NCBI GenBank assembly: GCA_023301785.1
Contig: JALZUF010000241.1
Location: forward strand, 1 to 12,893
DNA: 12,893 nt
Direction: 5' to 3'
DNA from: Alphaproteobacteria bacterium
GTDB taxonomy: Bacteria > Pseudomonadota > Alphaproteobacteria > Micavibrionales > Micavibrionaceae
Shown here: one piece after another, positions 6,430-12,723 of the stretch
Layout of the letters: each line of letters begins with the position of its first letter
Position numbering within the stretch: the first letter of the stretch is position 1
The notes under the pieces: model-generated
The model's database searches: none
The model's input: the letters and a program-made list of their open reading frames with translations, nothing else
What the model was told of the DNA's origin: nothing
Translations under genes and position numbers: made by a program

Positions 6430-7617
6430 ATGGACGTTACCTTAAAATTAGAACAGCAAGAATGGCTTAAACAACCCGCGGTCATGCGTGTATTTAATTT
6501 GCTGAATGCTGAGCGTAGTGATAAAGACGACTGGCATACGTTATTTGTAGGTGGTGCAGTTCGTAATTCAATTTTGAATAAGCCTGTTCATGATATTGAT
6601 TTAGCAACAAAATTTACGCCTGATGAGGTTGAGAGTATTTTATCAAAAAATGGTGTTAAAACGATTCCAACAGGTAAAGACCATGGAACGATAACGGCTG
6701 TTTGTGATGGTGTTAGTTTTGAGATTACTACATTACGCTATGATGAAAACACAGATGGTCGCCACGCTGATGTTCAGTTTATTGGCGATTGGGTGGAAGA
6801 TGCAAAGCGCCGTGATTTCACAATGAATGCGCTATACTGTGATCTTGAAGGTCATGTTTACGATCCATTAGGCGAAGGTGTCCGCGATGCACAGGCGGGC
6901 AATATTGTTTTCGTTGGGGATGCTGAAAAGCGTATCGCAGAAGATTATTTGCGTATCTTAAGGTTCTTTAGGTTTTACGCATATTATGGCCAGGGCGATG
7001 CAGATGCTAAGGCGTTGCAAGCGTGTCAAAAATTTTCGGATAAAATAGTCACCTTGTCGAGGGAGCGAATTACATCAGAGTTATATAAGATTTTGAGCGT
7101 GAATAATTCAAGCCACGTTCTGGATATAATGTTGAATAACAAAGTTTTAGAAGATTTATTTAATACAAATTATGATCGTAAAGTGATGCAGAATCTTTGT
7201 GAGCTTCAGGAAAAATATGGTGCTATTAATGTTGAGGCACGTTTGTTTGTAATGTCGGCGTGCCAACCAAAGCTGCATGAGGATTATCTGCGCCTGTCTC
7301 ATGCTCAATCAAATTTTATGATTAAGTTGATCGCGACGTTAAGTGGTGATTTATACAAAGATATGAAGGCGTTAAAGAAAGCAGTTTTTTATCATGGTAA
7401 TGATTTGATATTACAAGGATATCTTTTAAGCGGTGCGCTTGAACGTGTAAATATCACAGAAGGATTTATTGAAGTACTTAAGAATTGGAAGGCTCCAAAG
7501 TTTCCCGTTACGGGTAATGATCTAATGAAGGAGGGGTATCAAACAGGCCCTGAATTAGGAGAGGAGCTGATGCGTCGTAAGGAAGAATGGCTGGAAGAAG
7601 AAATAGAAAGTTTTTAA
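6430..7617 (+). CDS. cca: CCA tRNA nucleotidyltransferase (class II)
   Basis: This enzyme adds or repairs the 3'-terminal CCA of tRNAs without a nucleic acid template. The 395-residue protein has the class II polymerase-beta-like head. GGAVRNSIL (41-49) is followed by the metal-binding DxD pair Asp55/Asp57 (HDIDLATK); then come the flexible-loop region near GKDHGTITA (82-90), RRDFTMNAL (127-135), and the ERDxxR-type nucleotide-templating motif seen as EDYLRILRFFRF (171-182). The helical tRNA-binding tail has no HD phosphohydrolase motif. It could be a poly(A) polymerase relative, but length and motifs fit the alphaproteobacterial Cca better. It starts 7 bp after the LuxR-type gene with only a weak ribosome binding site (GTCGG), which suggests coupling. 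It converges with the small minus-strand cassette; a short TTCCC/GGGAA hairpin lies 6 bp past its stop. Confidence 0.95.
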   Translation: MDVTLKLEQQEWLKQPAVMRVFNLLNAERSDKDDWHTLFVGGAVRNSILNKPVHDIDLATKFTPDEVESILSKNGVKTIPTGKDHGTITAVCDGVSFEITTLRYDENTDGRHADVQFIGDWVEDAKRRDFTMNALYCDLEGHVYDPLGEGVRDAQAGNIVFVGDAEKRIAEDYLRILRFFRFYAYYGQGDADAKALQACQKFSDKIVTLSRERITSELYKILSVNNSSHVLDIMLNNKVLEDLFNTNYDRKVMQNLCELQEKYGAINVEARLFVMSACQPKLHEDYLRLSHAQSNFMIKLIATLSGDLYKDMKALKKAVFYHGNDLILQGYLLSGALERVNITEGFIEVLKNWKAPKFPVTGNDLMKEGYQTGPELGEELMRRKEEWLEEEIESF

Positions 7618-7623
7618 ATATTG

Positions 7624-7638
7624 TTCCCTGATCGGGAA
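7624..7638. repeat. Repeated 13-bp element, copy 1 (TTCCCTGATCGGG), also a small hairpin
   Basis: TTCCCTGATCGGG occurs here and again at 7948-7960 in the same orientation. This copy is extended by AA, giving an inverted repeat TTCCC-N5-GGGAA followed by AGTTTT on the plus strand, so it may help to end cca. On the minus strand it lies 45 nt past the stop of the 51-residue gene, comparable with copy 2, which lies 37 nt past the stop of the 97-residue gene. Confidence 0.6.
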
Positions 7639-7674
7639 AGTTTTACACAAGGTGAATATTAATCTTACATTTGC

Positions 7675-7707
7675 ATTGCAAGTTTACATTGCAAGTTTGG
7701 ATTGCAC
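7675..7707. repeat. Short tandem repeat (13-bp period) at the 3' end of the 51-residue gene
   Basis: ATTGCAAGTTT is present at 7675-7685 and 7688-7698, and a partial third copy ATTGCA begins at 7701. The period is 13 bp. The repeat covers the last codons and stop of the small minus-strand gene, so the C-terminus may vary between strains through slippage. Confidence 0.6.
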
Positions 7708-7839
7708 CGTAAAATTAGGCTTTGCATCAGCAATATCAGCAACATCAACAATTTGGCTATCGCCACCTGGTAATGAAACTTCTACCCAACCGTCATTAAG
7801 ATCAACGGCTTCAATTGGTGTATTATCGTAACTAGACAT
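7684..7839 (-). CDS. Small hypothetical protein, 51 residues (cassette 2)
   Basis: An ATG at 7839 on the minus strand opens 51 codons ending with TAA at 7686-7684. The predicted protein begins MSSYDNTPIEAVDLNDGWV, continues EVSLPGGDSQIVDVADIAD and ends with QSKLAM. It is acidic and has no signal peptide or membrane segment; the DGWVEVSLPGG stretch looks like a beta hairpin. Support for a real gene comes from a strong ribosome binding site (AGAAAGGA, about six bases before ATG), a promoter with consensus TTGACA, and an upstream element shared with the neighbouring 97-residue gene. The two genes also begin with the same ATGTCT context. The last codons fall in a 13-bp tandem repeat. I do not recognise the family. 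The gene is short enough to be dropped by length filters. Confidence 0.7.
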   Translation of the reverse strand: MSSYDNTPIEAVDLNDGWVEVSLPGGDSQIVDVADIADAKPNFTVQSKLAM

Positions 7840-7874
7840 AATATTTCCTTTCTTTGTCTATTAACGTTATTCCA

Positions 7875-7903
7875 TAATTATAAAATTACAGGAAAACTGT
7901 CAA
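7875..7903 (-). promoter_or_regulatory. Promoter of the 51-residue gene
   Basis: On the minus strand a consensus -35 TTGACA (7903-7898) is followed either by a consensus TATAAT (7882-7877) at 15 bp or by TAATTA (7880-7875) at 17 bp. The leader is about 30-35 nt and contains the AGAAAGGA ribosome binding site. Confidence 0.65.
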
Positions 7904-7935
7904 TAAAAAGGATAATTTATCCTCAAAAAATTAAA
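7896..7935 (-). promoter_or_regulatory. Shared upstream element, copy A (putative operator)
   Basis: On the minus strand TTAATTTTTTGAGGAA, an AT-rich stretch, TATCC and ATTGACAGT align with copy B at 8346-8384, differing by small insertions. The core holds a GGA-N8-TCC partial dyad (7910-7923 on the plus strand). It abuts the -35, the usual place for an activator or repressor site. The binding protein is unknown. Confidence 0.6.
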
Positions 7936-7947
7936 TGTTTTGAATTT

Positions 7948-7960
7948 TCCCTGATCGGGT
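7948..7960. repeat. Repeated 13-bp element, copy 2 (TTCCCTGATCGGG)
   Basis: This is identical to 7624-7636 and in the same orientation. It lies 37 nt past the stop of the 97-residue gene and about 12 bp upstream of the shared element of the 51-residue gene. Unlike copy 1 it lacks the AA that lengthens the stem, so it is a weak hairpin and more likely a protein site or a duplication scar. Confidence 0.6.
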
Positions 7961-7997
7961 AGACATTATAGATAAATAAATATTGCTAATTTAAAGT

Positions 7998-8291
7998 TTA
8001 AAGCGTGAGAGCTGTCCCCAGCTTTGCATCAGTTTTAGGCGCTCGCATCGGCGTCAATGCGTACAAAATAAGACCTGCGGTTTCGCTAAAATATGGTTTA
8101 ATGGCGCCAATATCTAGGTCTTTTTTTTGTGCTTTTTTTACCAATTTATTAACAGCACCTTCTCTATCTGATTTTTCAAAAGAGGGGAGAACGATTGCAA
8201 CGCCATCATTAGTTTTAACGACCTTATGCTCTCTACCTCTTTTTGAAGTTTCAGCTTTAATTAGCAATCCAGAAATATCGCGGTAAGACAT
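7998..8291 (-). CDS. Hypothetical protein, 97 residues (cassette 1)
   Basis: The ORF begins with ATG at 8291, with AGAAAGGA about eight bases upstream. The product is basic and lysine-rich. It begins MSYRDISGLLIKAETSKRGR, has a short hydrophobic strand VAIVLPSF (31-38), a helical charged stretch AVNKLVKKAQKKDLD (46-60), and a second hydrophobic strand TAGLILYALTPM (71-82). It has no signal peptide or convincing membrane helix. It lies between hemF, whose stop codon overlaps the upstream element, and the 51-residue gene, with its own TTGACA promoter. A plus-strand ORF across the same bases lacks a ribosome binding site, so the minus strand is chosen. I do not recognise the family; a nucleic-acid-binding role would be a guess from charge only. 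Confidence 0.75.
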   Translation of the reverse strand: MSYRDISGLLIKAETSKRGREHKVVKTNDGVAIVLPSFEKSDREGAVNKLVKKAQKKDLDIGAIKPYFSETAGLILYALTPMRAPKTDAKLGTALTL

Positions 8292-8324
8292 GATCTTATC
8301 CTTTCTAAAGTTACCAATAATAAT

Positions 8325-8353
8325 CTTTTATGGAATTTAAGTTGTACTGTCAA
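8325..8353 (-). promoter_or_regulatory. Promoter of the 97-residue gene
   Basis: On the minus strand a consensus -35 TTGACA (8353-8348) is followed after 17 bp by TAAAAG (8330-8325). CATAAA at 15 bp is the alternative. The leader would be about 30 nt. The -35 and its flanks (ATTGACAGT) are identical to those of the 51-residue gene. Confidence 0.6.
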
Positions 8354-8384
8354 TTAAGGGAATAAGTTTTCCTCAAAAATTTAA
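8346..8384 (-). promoter_or_regulatory. Shared upstream element, copy B (putative operator)
   Basis: On the minus strand TTAAATTTTTGAGGAAAA, then TTATTCC and ATTGACAGT, match copy A closely. The core is GGAA-N6-TTCC (8359-8372 on the plus strand). The element begins at the hemF stop codon (TAA, 8383-8381), so the cassette joins hemF with no spacer. Confidence 0.6.
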
Positions 8385-9256
8385 GGCCATTTTACTTCGG
8401 GGGGCATGGACATGAGGATTGCCTCAGTATTACCACCAGTTTTGAGACCAAACTGCGTGCCACGATCATAAAGAAGATTGTACTCAACGTAGCGTCCACG
8501 CTTTATCAGCTGCGTTTCGCGTTGTTCATCTGTCCATGTTTTATGCATATGGCGGCGAACGAGTTGCGGGTAGATTTCTAAGAATGTTGTGCCGACATCT
8601 TTTGTAAAAGTGAAGTCTTTTTCCCAGTCATCTTCTTTGTAATCATAAAAAATACCACCAACGCCGCGTTGTTCATCGCGGTGAGGCAGGTAAAAATATT
8701 TATCGCACCATTCTTTGTATTCAGGATAATAAGCGGGGTCGTGTTTATCACAGCAAGCTTTCAGTGCGGCATGAAAGTCTTTGGTATCATTGACGTTTTC
8801 AATCATTGGGGTGAGGTCTGCGCCACCGCCAAACCAGCCTTTGGACGTTACGATCATGCGGGTGTTCATGTGAACTGTAGGGACAAGGGGGCTCTGCATA
8901 TGGGCGACCAATGAAATGCCAGCAGCCCAAAACTCTCCTTTACTTTCGGCGGCCCCTGGGATTTTTTCTGCAAATTCTGGAGCAAAGTTGCCGTGAACGA
9001 TTGAGATGTTAACGCCGACTTTTTCAAAAACGCGTCCGCGCATTAGCGATATTTCACCGCCGCCTTTTAAAATGGAGCCACTATGGTTGGGTTCTTCATT
9101 TTCGTCACGTGACCATGGTTTGCGTTCAAATTTCCCAACGGGCTTTTCACTCTCTAGCTCGGTTTCAATTTTCTCGAATTCGGCGCAGATGTTGTCACGT
9201 AGGTCTCGAAACCATTGCGTCGCTTGCGTTTTTTTGTCATCCCAGTTTTCTGACAT
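8381..9256 (-). CDS. hemF: Oxygen-dependent coproporphyrinogen III oxidase
   Basis: HemF uses O2 to decarboxylate two propionates of coproporphyrinogen III to vinyls, giving protoporphyrinogen IX in haem synthesis. The 291-residue protein is normal length. It carries the family blocks GGGEISLMRG (65-74), VNISIVHGN (82-90), VHMNTRMIV (128-136), WFGGGADLTPM (141-151), KYFYLPHRDEQRGVGGIFYD (186-205) and the C-terminal RGRYVEYNLLYDRGTQFGLK (253-272) with TGGNTEAILMSMPP. It starts 7 bp after the trmL stop, and its ribosome binding site (AAAGGG) lies in the last trmL codons, so the two are one operon. It is divergent from petABC, which encodes haem proteins. The enzyme requires oxygen, which fits an aerobic lifestyle. 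No anaerobic hemN is visible in the window. Confidence 0.97.
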   Translation of the reverse strand: MSENWDDKKTQATQWFRDLRDNICAEFEKIETELESEKPVGKFERKPWSRDENEEPNHSGSILKGGGEISLMRGRVFEKVGVNISIVHGNFAPEFAEKIPGAAESKGEFWAAGISLVAHMQSPLVPTVHMNTRMIVTSKGWFGGGADLTPMIENVNDTKDFHAALKACCDKHDPAYYPEYKEWCDKYFYLPHRDEQRGVGGIFYDYKEDDWEKDFTFTKDVGTTFLEIYPQLVRRHMHKTWTDEQRETQLIKRGRYVEYNLLYDRGTQFGLKTGGNTEAILMSMPPEVKWP

Positions 9257-9263
9257 TGTGCGC

Positions 9264-9710
9264 TTACCCTTTAATTTGTCTTAAGGCCTCGCCCGTAATC
9301 ATGGCGGTGGCGTTAATGATGTTTAGGGAGCGGGTTTTACCTTCCATAATGATTTTAAGGCGGTTTTCGATGGTGGCGTGAATTTCTTCAGGAACACCAG
9401 AACTCTCACGGCCGGCAATTAAGATGTCATTTTCACTAAATTTAAACTTTGTGTACGACTCACTGGCCTTGGTTGTCATTAAAACGAGGCGTTTATCGGG
9501 GTATGCTTCGTTAAAAGCGTCCCATGAATTGTGTCTAACAATGTTTGCTTCTTCTAAATAATCCATCCCCGATTGTTTTATCTTTTTTAAATCCCATGGA
9601 AAGCCGCAAGGCTCAATAATGTCTAAAGTTAGGCCTAGACAGGCACACAGGCGAATTGCAGCGCCTACATTCTGGGGGATATCGGGTTGGTATAAAGCTA
9701 TATGGATCAT
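9264..9710 (-). CDS. trmL: tRNA (cytidine/uridine-2'-O-)-methyltransferase TrmL (SPOUT family)
   Basis: TrmL methylates the 2'-OH of the wobble nucleotide 34 in certain tRNA-Leu species with S-adenosylmethionine. The 148-residue protein is a stand-alone SPOUT (trefoil-knot) domain. Visible motifs are motif 1 PQNVGAAIRLCACLG (12-26), the PCGFPWD block (34-40), motif 2 ILIAGRESSGVPEEI (96-110), and motif 3 TRSLNIINATAMITGEALRQ (126-145). The last two form the SAM-binding knot. The ATG at 9710 has no obvious ribosome binding site (CCCCTATT precedes it); a leaderless transcript or weak initiation is possible. It heads the trmL-hemF operon, and the 127-bp gap to petA holds the divergent promoters. 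Confidence 0.93.
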   Translation of the reverse strand: MIHIALYQPDIPQNVGAAIRLCACLGLTLDIIEPCGFPWDLKKIKQSGMDYLEEANIVRHNSWDAFNEAYPDKRLVLMTTKASESYTKFKFSENDILIAGRESSGVPEEIHATIENRLKIIMEGKTRSLNIINATAMITGEALRQIKG

Positions 9711-9837
9711 AATAGGGGAAACTTATGATTTTTTTCATAGAAAAGCTAGAATTCTTCGCTTGTAATAGGTATTAATATAGTGATATTTCCCTATTTTGGA
9801 TTTTCTATTCAAGATTTTAACGAGGTAAGCGGTAAAA
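9711..9837. promoter_or_regulatory. Divergent promoter region between trmL and petABC
   Basis: This 127-bp AT-rich gap must hold promoters for both operons. AATAGGGGAAA (9711-9721) and TTTCCCTATT (9786-9795) form an imperfect inverted repeat 64 bp apart, each near one operon. TATAGT at 9776-9781 is a possible petA -10, but no good -35 is seen. The petA ribosome binding site is GAGG (9822-9825) or AAGCGG nearer the start. Confidence 0.35.
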
Positions 9838-10410
9838 ATGAGTGTAAAAAAAGAAACAAACAGCCCTAAAACAGAAGGTGCGCATGGAGAAGGCGAAACA
9901 CGCCGTGACTTCCTTTATTTAACAGCTGCTGCATTTGGCGCGGTTGGTGCGGGTTCTGTAGCATGGCCTTTAATTGATCAAATGAATCCAGCGGCAGATA
10001 CGCTGGCGTTATCATCAACAGAAGTAGATTTAAGCCCAATCGTAGAAGGACAAGCGATTACTGTGATGTGGCGTGGTAAGCCTGTTTTTATTCGTCACCG
10101 CACGGAAAAAGAAATTGAAGAAGCACGTGCTGTCGACATCACTGCTTTACGTGACAAGCAAACGGATGAAGATCGTGTGCAAGAAGGTCATGAAAAATGG
10201 CTGGTGATGGTTGGTATTTGTACACACCTTGGGTGTGTGCCTGCCGGTCAGAAAGATACTGATGTTAAGGGTGAGTATGATGGATGGTTCTGTCCATGTC
10301 ATGGTTCACACTATGATAACTCTGGCCGTATCAGAAAAGGTCCAGCGCCAAAGAATTTGGAAGTTCCTGAATATACATTTCTATCAGATACTCTGATTAA
10401 AATTGGTTAA
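9838..10410 (+). CDS. petA: Ubiquinol-cytochrome c reductase, Rieske iron-sulfur subunit
   Basis: This is the 2Fe-2S subunit of the cytochrome bc1 complex. It takes the first electron from ubiquinol and passes it to cytochrome c1. The 190-residue protein has an N-terminal Tat-like motif (TRRDFLYL, 21-28) running into one membrane anchor (about 25-46). The Rieske fold follows, with Cys128-Thr-His130-Leu-Gly-Cys133 and Cys152-Pro-Cys154-His155-Gly-Ser. Cys128, His130, Cys152 and His155 are the expected cluster ligands, and Cys133-Cys154 the expected disulfide. GPAPKNLEVP (168-177) is the conserved Pro-loop region. It is the first gene of petABC, with 27 bp to petB. Confidence 0.97.
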   Translation: MSVKKETNSPKTEGAHGEGETRRDFLYLTAAAFGAVGAGSVAWPLIDQMNPAADTLALSSTEVDLSPIVEGQAITVMWRGKPVFIRHRTEKEIEEARAVDITALRDKQTDEDRVQEGHEKWLVMVGICTHLGCVPAGQKDTDVKGEYDGWFCPCHGSHYDNSGRIRKGPAPKNLEVPEYTFLSDTLIKIG

Positions 10411-10437
10411 GTTTAAAATTGAATAAGGTTTACGTTT

Positions 10438-11712
10438 ATGGGTAGTGGTACAAGACAAAAATTAGATAATCCAGTGATGGAGTGGGTTGATTCCCGCCTG
10501 CCAGTCTTTAGCTTGTTGCAAAAAGAATATGGTGTGTTTCCAACACCGAAGAATTTCAATTACTTTTGGAATTTTGGTGCGATTGCTATGGTGATGTTGG
10601 TTACGATGATTATCACAGGAATTGTCTTGGCGATGAATTATGCGACAACGGCGACGGATGCATTCGATAGTGTTGAGCGCATCATGCGTGATGTAAACCA
10701 TGGTTGGTTGCTTCGTTATCTTCATGCCAATGGGGCATCATTCTTCTTTATAGCTGTTTATATCCATATTTTCCGTGGCATGTATTACGGATCATATAAG
10801 CAACCGCGCGAGCTTCTTTGGATGCTTGGGGTTCTTATTTTCCTTCTTATGATGGCGACAGCCTTTATGGGGTACGTTCTTCCTTGGGGGCAAATGTCTT
10901 TTTGGGGTGCGACCGTTATTACAAATCTATTCTCTGCCATACCGTTGGTTGGTGACAGTATTGTGACGCTTCTTTGGGGTGGCTTTTCGGTTGATAACCC
11001 AACATTGAACCGTTTCTTTGCGTTACATTACCTTTTCCCATTTTTGATTGTGGGTGTTGTATTCTTACACGTATGGGCATTGCACGTGACGGGGTCAAAC
11101 AACCCAACAGGTGTTGAAGCAAAAGGGAAACAAGACACATTGCCGTTTCACCCTTACTACACGATGAAAGATTCATTTGGTATTGTTGTGTTCCTCATTA
11201 TATACGCGACGTTTACGTTCTTCTTACCGAACGCATTGGGGCACCCAGATAACTACATTCCTGCGGATCCATTGGTAACGCCAGCACACATTGTGCCTGA
11301 ATGGTACTTCCTTCCGTTCTACGCCATCTTGCGTGCGATTACTTTTGATATTGGTATCCCGTTTACAGATATTGTTATTATTCCTGCAAAATTAGGCGGT
11401 GTATTGGCCATGTTTGGCTCAATCGCATTGTTGTTTGTATTACCATTTTTGGATAAACACCCTGTGCGTTCTTCACGTTACAGACCTTGGTTTAAGTGGT
11501 TCTTGATTGCGTTTACAGTGAATGCTTTTGTACTAGGTCTTTGTGGTGGTAAACCAGCAGAAGGCTTCTGGGTTCCTTTAGCACAGTTAAGCACTTTTTA
11601 TTACTTTGCTTTCTTCTTGGCTGTTATTCCGTTCTTAAATAAAAAAGAGCCTGTCATGGCGTTGCCTGAAAGTATTAGTGCCGCCGTTTTAGAAAAGAAA
11701 AGCGCTAAATAA
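10438..11712 (+). CDS. petB: Cytochrome b of the bc1 complex
   Basis: This is the di-haem integral membrane subunit that carries both quinone sites and runs the Q cycle. The 424-residue product is full length, not split as in b6f complexes. The expected ligand pairs are His96/His110 and His197/His211, each 14 residues apart, in LRYLHANGASFFFIAVYIHI and in FFALHYLFPF with FLHVWALHV. The Qo-site PEWY is at 287-290 (VPEWYFLPFYAILRAI), and GYVLPWGQMSFWGATVITN (145-163) is the conserved cd-helix region. Eight or so membrane segments are evident. A ribosome binding AAGG lies upstream. Its stop codon overlaps the petC start by one base (TAATG). Confidence 0.98.
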   Translation: MGSGTRQKLDNPVMEWVDSRLPVFSLLQKEYGVFPTPKNFNYFWNFGAIAMVMLVTMIITGIVLAMNYATTATDAFDSVERIMRDVNHGWLLRYLHANGASFFFIAVYIHIFRGMYYGSYKQPRELLWMLGVLIFLLMMATAFMGYVLPWGQMSFWGATVITNLFSAIPLVGDSIVTLLWGGFSVDNPTLNRFFALHYLFPFLIVGVVFLHVWALHVTGSNNPTGVEAKGKQDTLPFHPYYTMKDSFGIVVFLIIYATFTFFLPNALGHPDNYIPADPLVTPAHIVPEWYFLPFYAILRAITFDIGIPFTDIVIIPAKLGGVLAMFGSIALLFVLPFLDKHPVRSSRYRPWFKWFLIAFTVNAFVLGLCGGKPAEGFWVPLAQLSTFYYFAFFLAVIPFLNKKEPVMALPESISAAVLEKKSAK

Positions 11713-12500
11713 TGAAAAATAAGATGAAAAATATTAAAATGACAAAAATGATACTGACTTTAGGTGTGGCGATGTTGGTTGCCTTGCCGAATGCCAACGC
11801 GGCGGAAAGCTCACACGATATTCCGCACGTTGATTTTAGCTTTAAGGGGCCGTTTGGGACTTATGATCGCGGAGCTTTGCAACGTGGTCTTCAGGTCTAC
11901 ACTCAAGTCTGTTCAGCCTGTCATGGTATGAAATATGTATCCTATCGTAACTTGAGTGATCTTGGGTATAATGAAGCGCAGATCAAGGCGATTGCCGCTC
12001 AAAATTCAACAATGGACGGCCCTGATGATGAAGGTGAAATGTTTGAGCGTCCAATGCGCCCAAGTGATGCCTTCAAAGAGCCATACGCGAATGACAAGCA
12101 AGCACGTTATGCGAATAATGGTGCGCTTCCGCCAGATTTATCATTGATCGCCAAGGCGCGTGGTGGCGGTGCTGATTACATTTATGCGCTTTTGACTGGT
12201 TATGAAGACGCACCAGAAGGCGTAACGCTTTCATCAGGACAACACTGGAACAAATATATGGCAGGTAATAAAATCGCAATGGCCGCGCCATTGTCCGATG
12301 ACATTATTGCCTATGAAGATGAAAGTCCGACAACGGCAGATCAATACGCAAAAGATGTCTCACATTTCTTAATGTGGGCGGCAGAACCAAAAATGGAAGT
12401 GCGTAAGCGCACAGGGATCAAAGTGATCTTATTCTTATTGGTCTTTGCGGGTATTATGTATGCCGTTAAAAAGAAAATCTGGGCTGATCTAAAGAAATAG
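11712..12500 (+). CDS. petC: Cytochrome c1 of the bc1 complex
   Basis: This periplasm-facing c-type haem subunit passes electrons from the Rieske protein to soluble or membrane cytochrome c. The 262-residue precursor has a basic N-terminus, a hydrophobic core and a likely cleavage after NANA (residue 30). The haem attachment motif is Cys67-Ser-Ala-Cys70-His71, followed by GMKYVSYRNLSDLG. PPDLSLIAKARGGGADYIYALL (about 140-161) is a cytochrome c1 signature, and Met190 in NKIAMAAPLSD is the expected sixth ligand. A C-terminal anchor (VILFLLVFAGIMYAV, about 238-252) is followed by lysines. ATG overlaps the petB stop by one base, so translation is coupled. An earlier in-frame start is excluded by that overlap; Met5, Met10 or Met13 are alternatives that still leave a signal peptide. 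Confidence 0.97.
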   Translation: MKNKMKNIKMTKMILTLGVAMLVALPNANAAESSHDIPHVDFSFKGPFGTYDRGALQRGLQVYTQVCSACHGMKYVSYRNLSDLGYNEAQIKAIAAQNSTMDGPDDEGEMFERPMRPSDAFKEPYANDKQARYANNGALPPDLSLIAKARGGGADYIYALLTGYEDAPEGVTLSSGQHWNKYMAGNKIAMAAPLSDDIIAYEDESPTTADQYAKDVSHFLMWAAEPKMEVRKRTGIKVILFLLVFAGIMYAVKKKIWADLKK

Positions 12501-12526
12501 TTTTTGATCTGTAAAAGGAAAATATG

Positions 12527-12658
12527 ATGAATATTCGTATCTTAACATTATCTGTTTTAGCATTATCAATGTTGGTTGTATCTGCTTGTAATACAATTAG
12601 TGGTGCAGGGCGTGATATCCAAAATGCTGGTGAAGCTGTTCAAAGAGCGGCAGACTAA
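12527..12658 (+). CDS. Entericidin A/B-family small lipoprotein
   Basis: This 43-residue precursor begins MNIRIL, followed by a hydrophobic stretch and a lipobox ending Val-Ser-Ala-Cys21. Cys21 would be lipidated and become the mature N-terminus. The mature part NTISGAGRDIQNAGEAVQRAAD matches the entericidin pattern (CNTxxGxGxDIxxxGxAI). Family members in E. coli are small antidote/toxin-like envelope lipoproteins; the role in alphaproteobacteria is not clear. AAGGA (12515-12519) is seven bases from ATG 12527. An ATG three bases earlier (12524) is possible and adds one Met. It follows petC by 26 bp with no terminator between, so it may be transcribed with petABC. The gene is shorter than usual ORF cut-offs. 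Confidence 0.85.
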   Translation: MNIRILTLSVLALSMLVVSACNTISGAGRDIQNAGEAVQRAAD

Positions 12659-12688
12659 ACTTAGTCGTTCATATGGAATTCTCTTTTC

Positions 12689-12716
12689 TTGCGTGACTCT
12701 GCAAATAGGGTAGAAT
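12689..12716 (+). promoter_or_regulatory. Probable promoter of the DUF924 gene
   Basis: TTGCGT (12689-12694) and TAGAAT (12711-12716) are 16 bp apart; the -10 is 5 of 6 to consensus. Transcription would begin about seven bases past the -10, at 12723-12724, exactly at the ATG, which predicts a leaderless message. Confidence 0.45.
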
Positions 12717-12723
12717 CGTAGGC

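Noticed and set aside
7948..7960. Intrinsic terminator of the 97-residue gene
   Set aside because: The stem is only three G-C pairs and no T tract follows on the minus strand.
7618..7997. Possible insertion sequence or MITE between cca and the 97-residue gene
   Set aside because: The 13-bp repeats are direct, there are no terminal inverted repeats or transposase, and a small gene with its own signals explains most of the segment.
8005..8286. Plus-strand 93-codon ORF opposite the 97-residue gene
   Set aside because: It has no ribosome binding site or promoter in that direction, whereas the minus-strand ORF has both; it is a shadow.
9006..9381. Plus-strand ORFs antisense to hemF and trmL
   Set aside because: They overlap conserved coding sequence and have no start signals.
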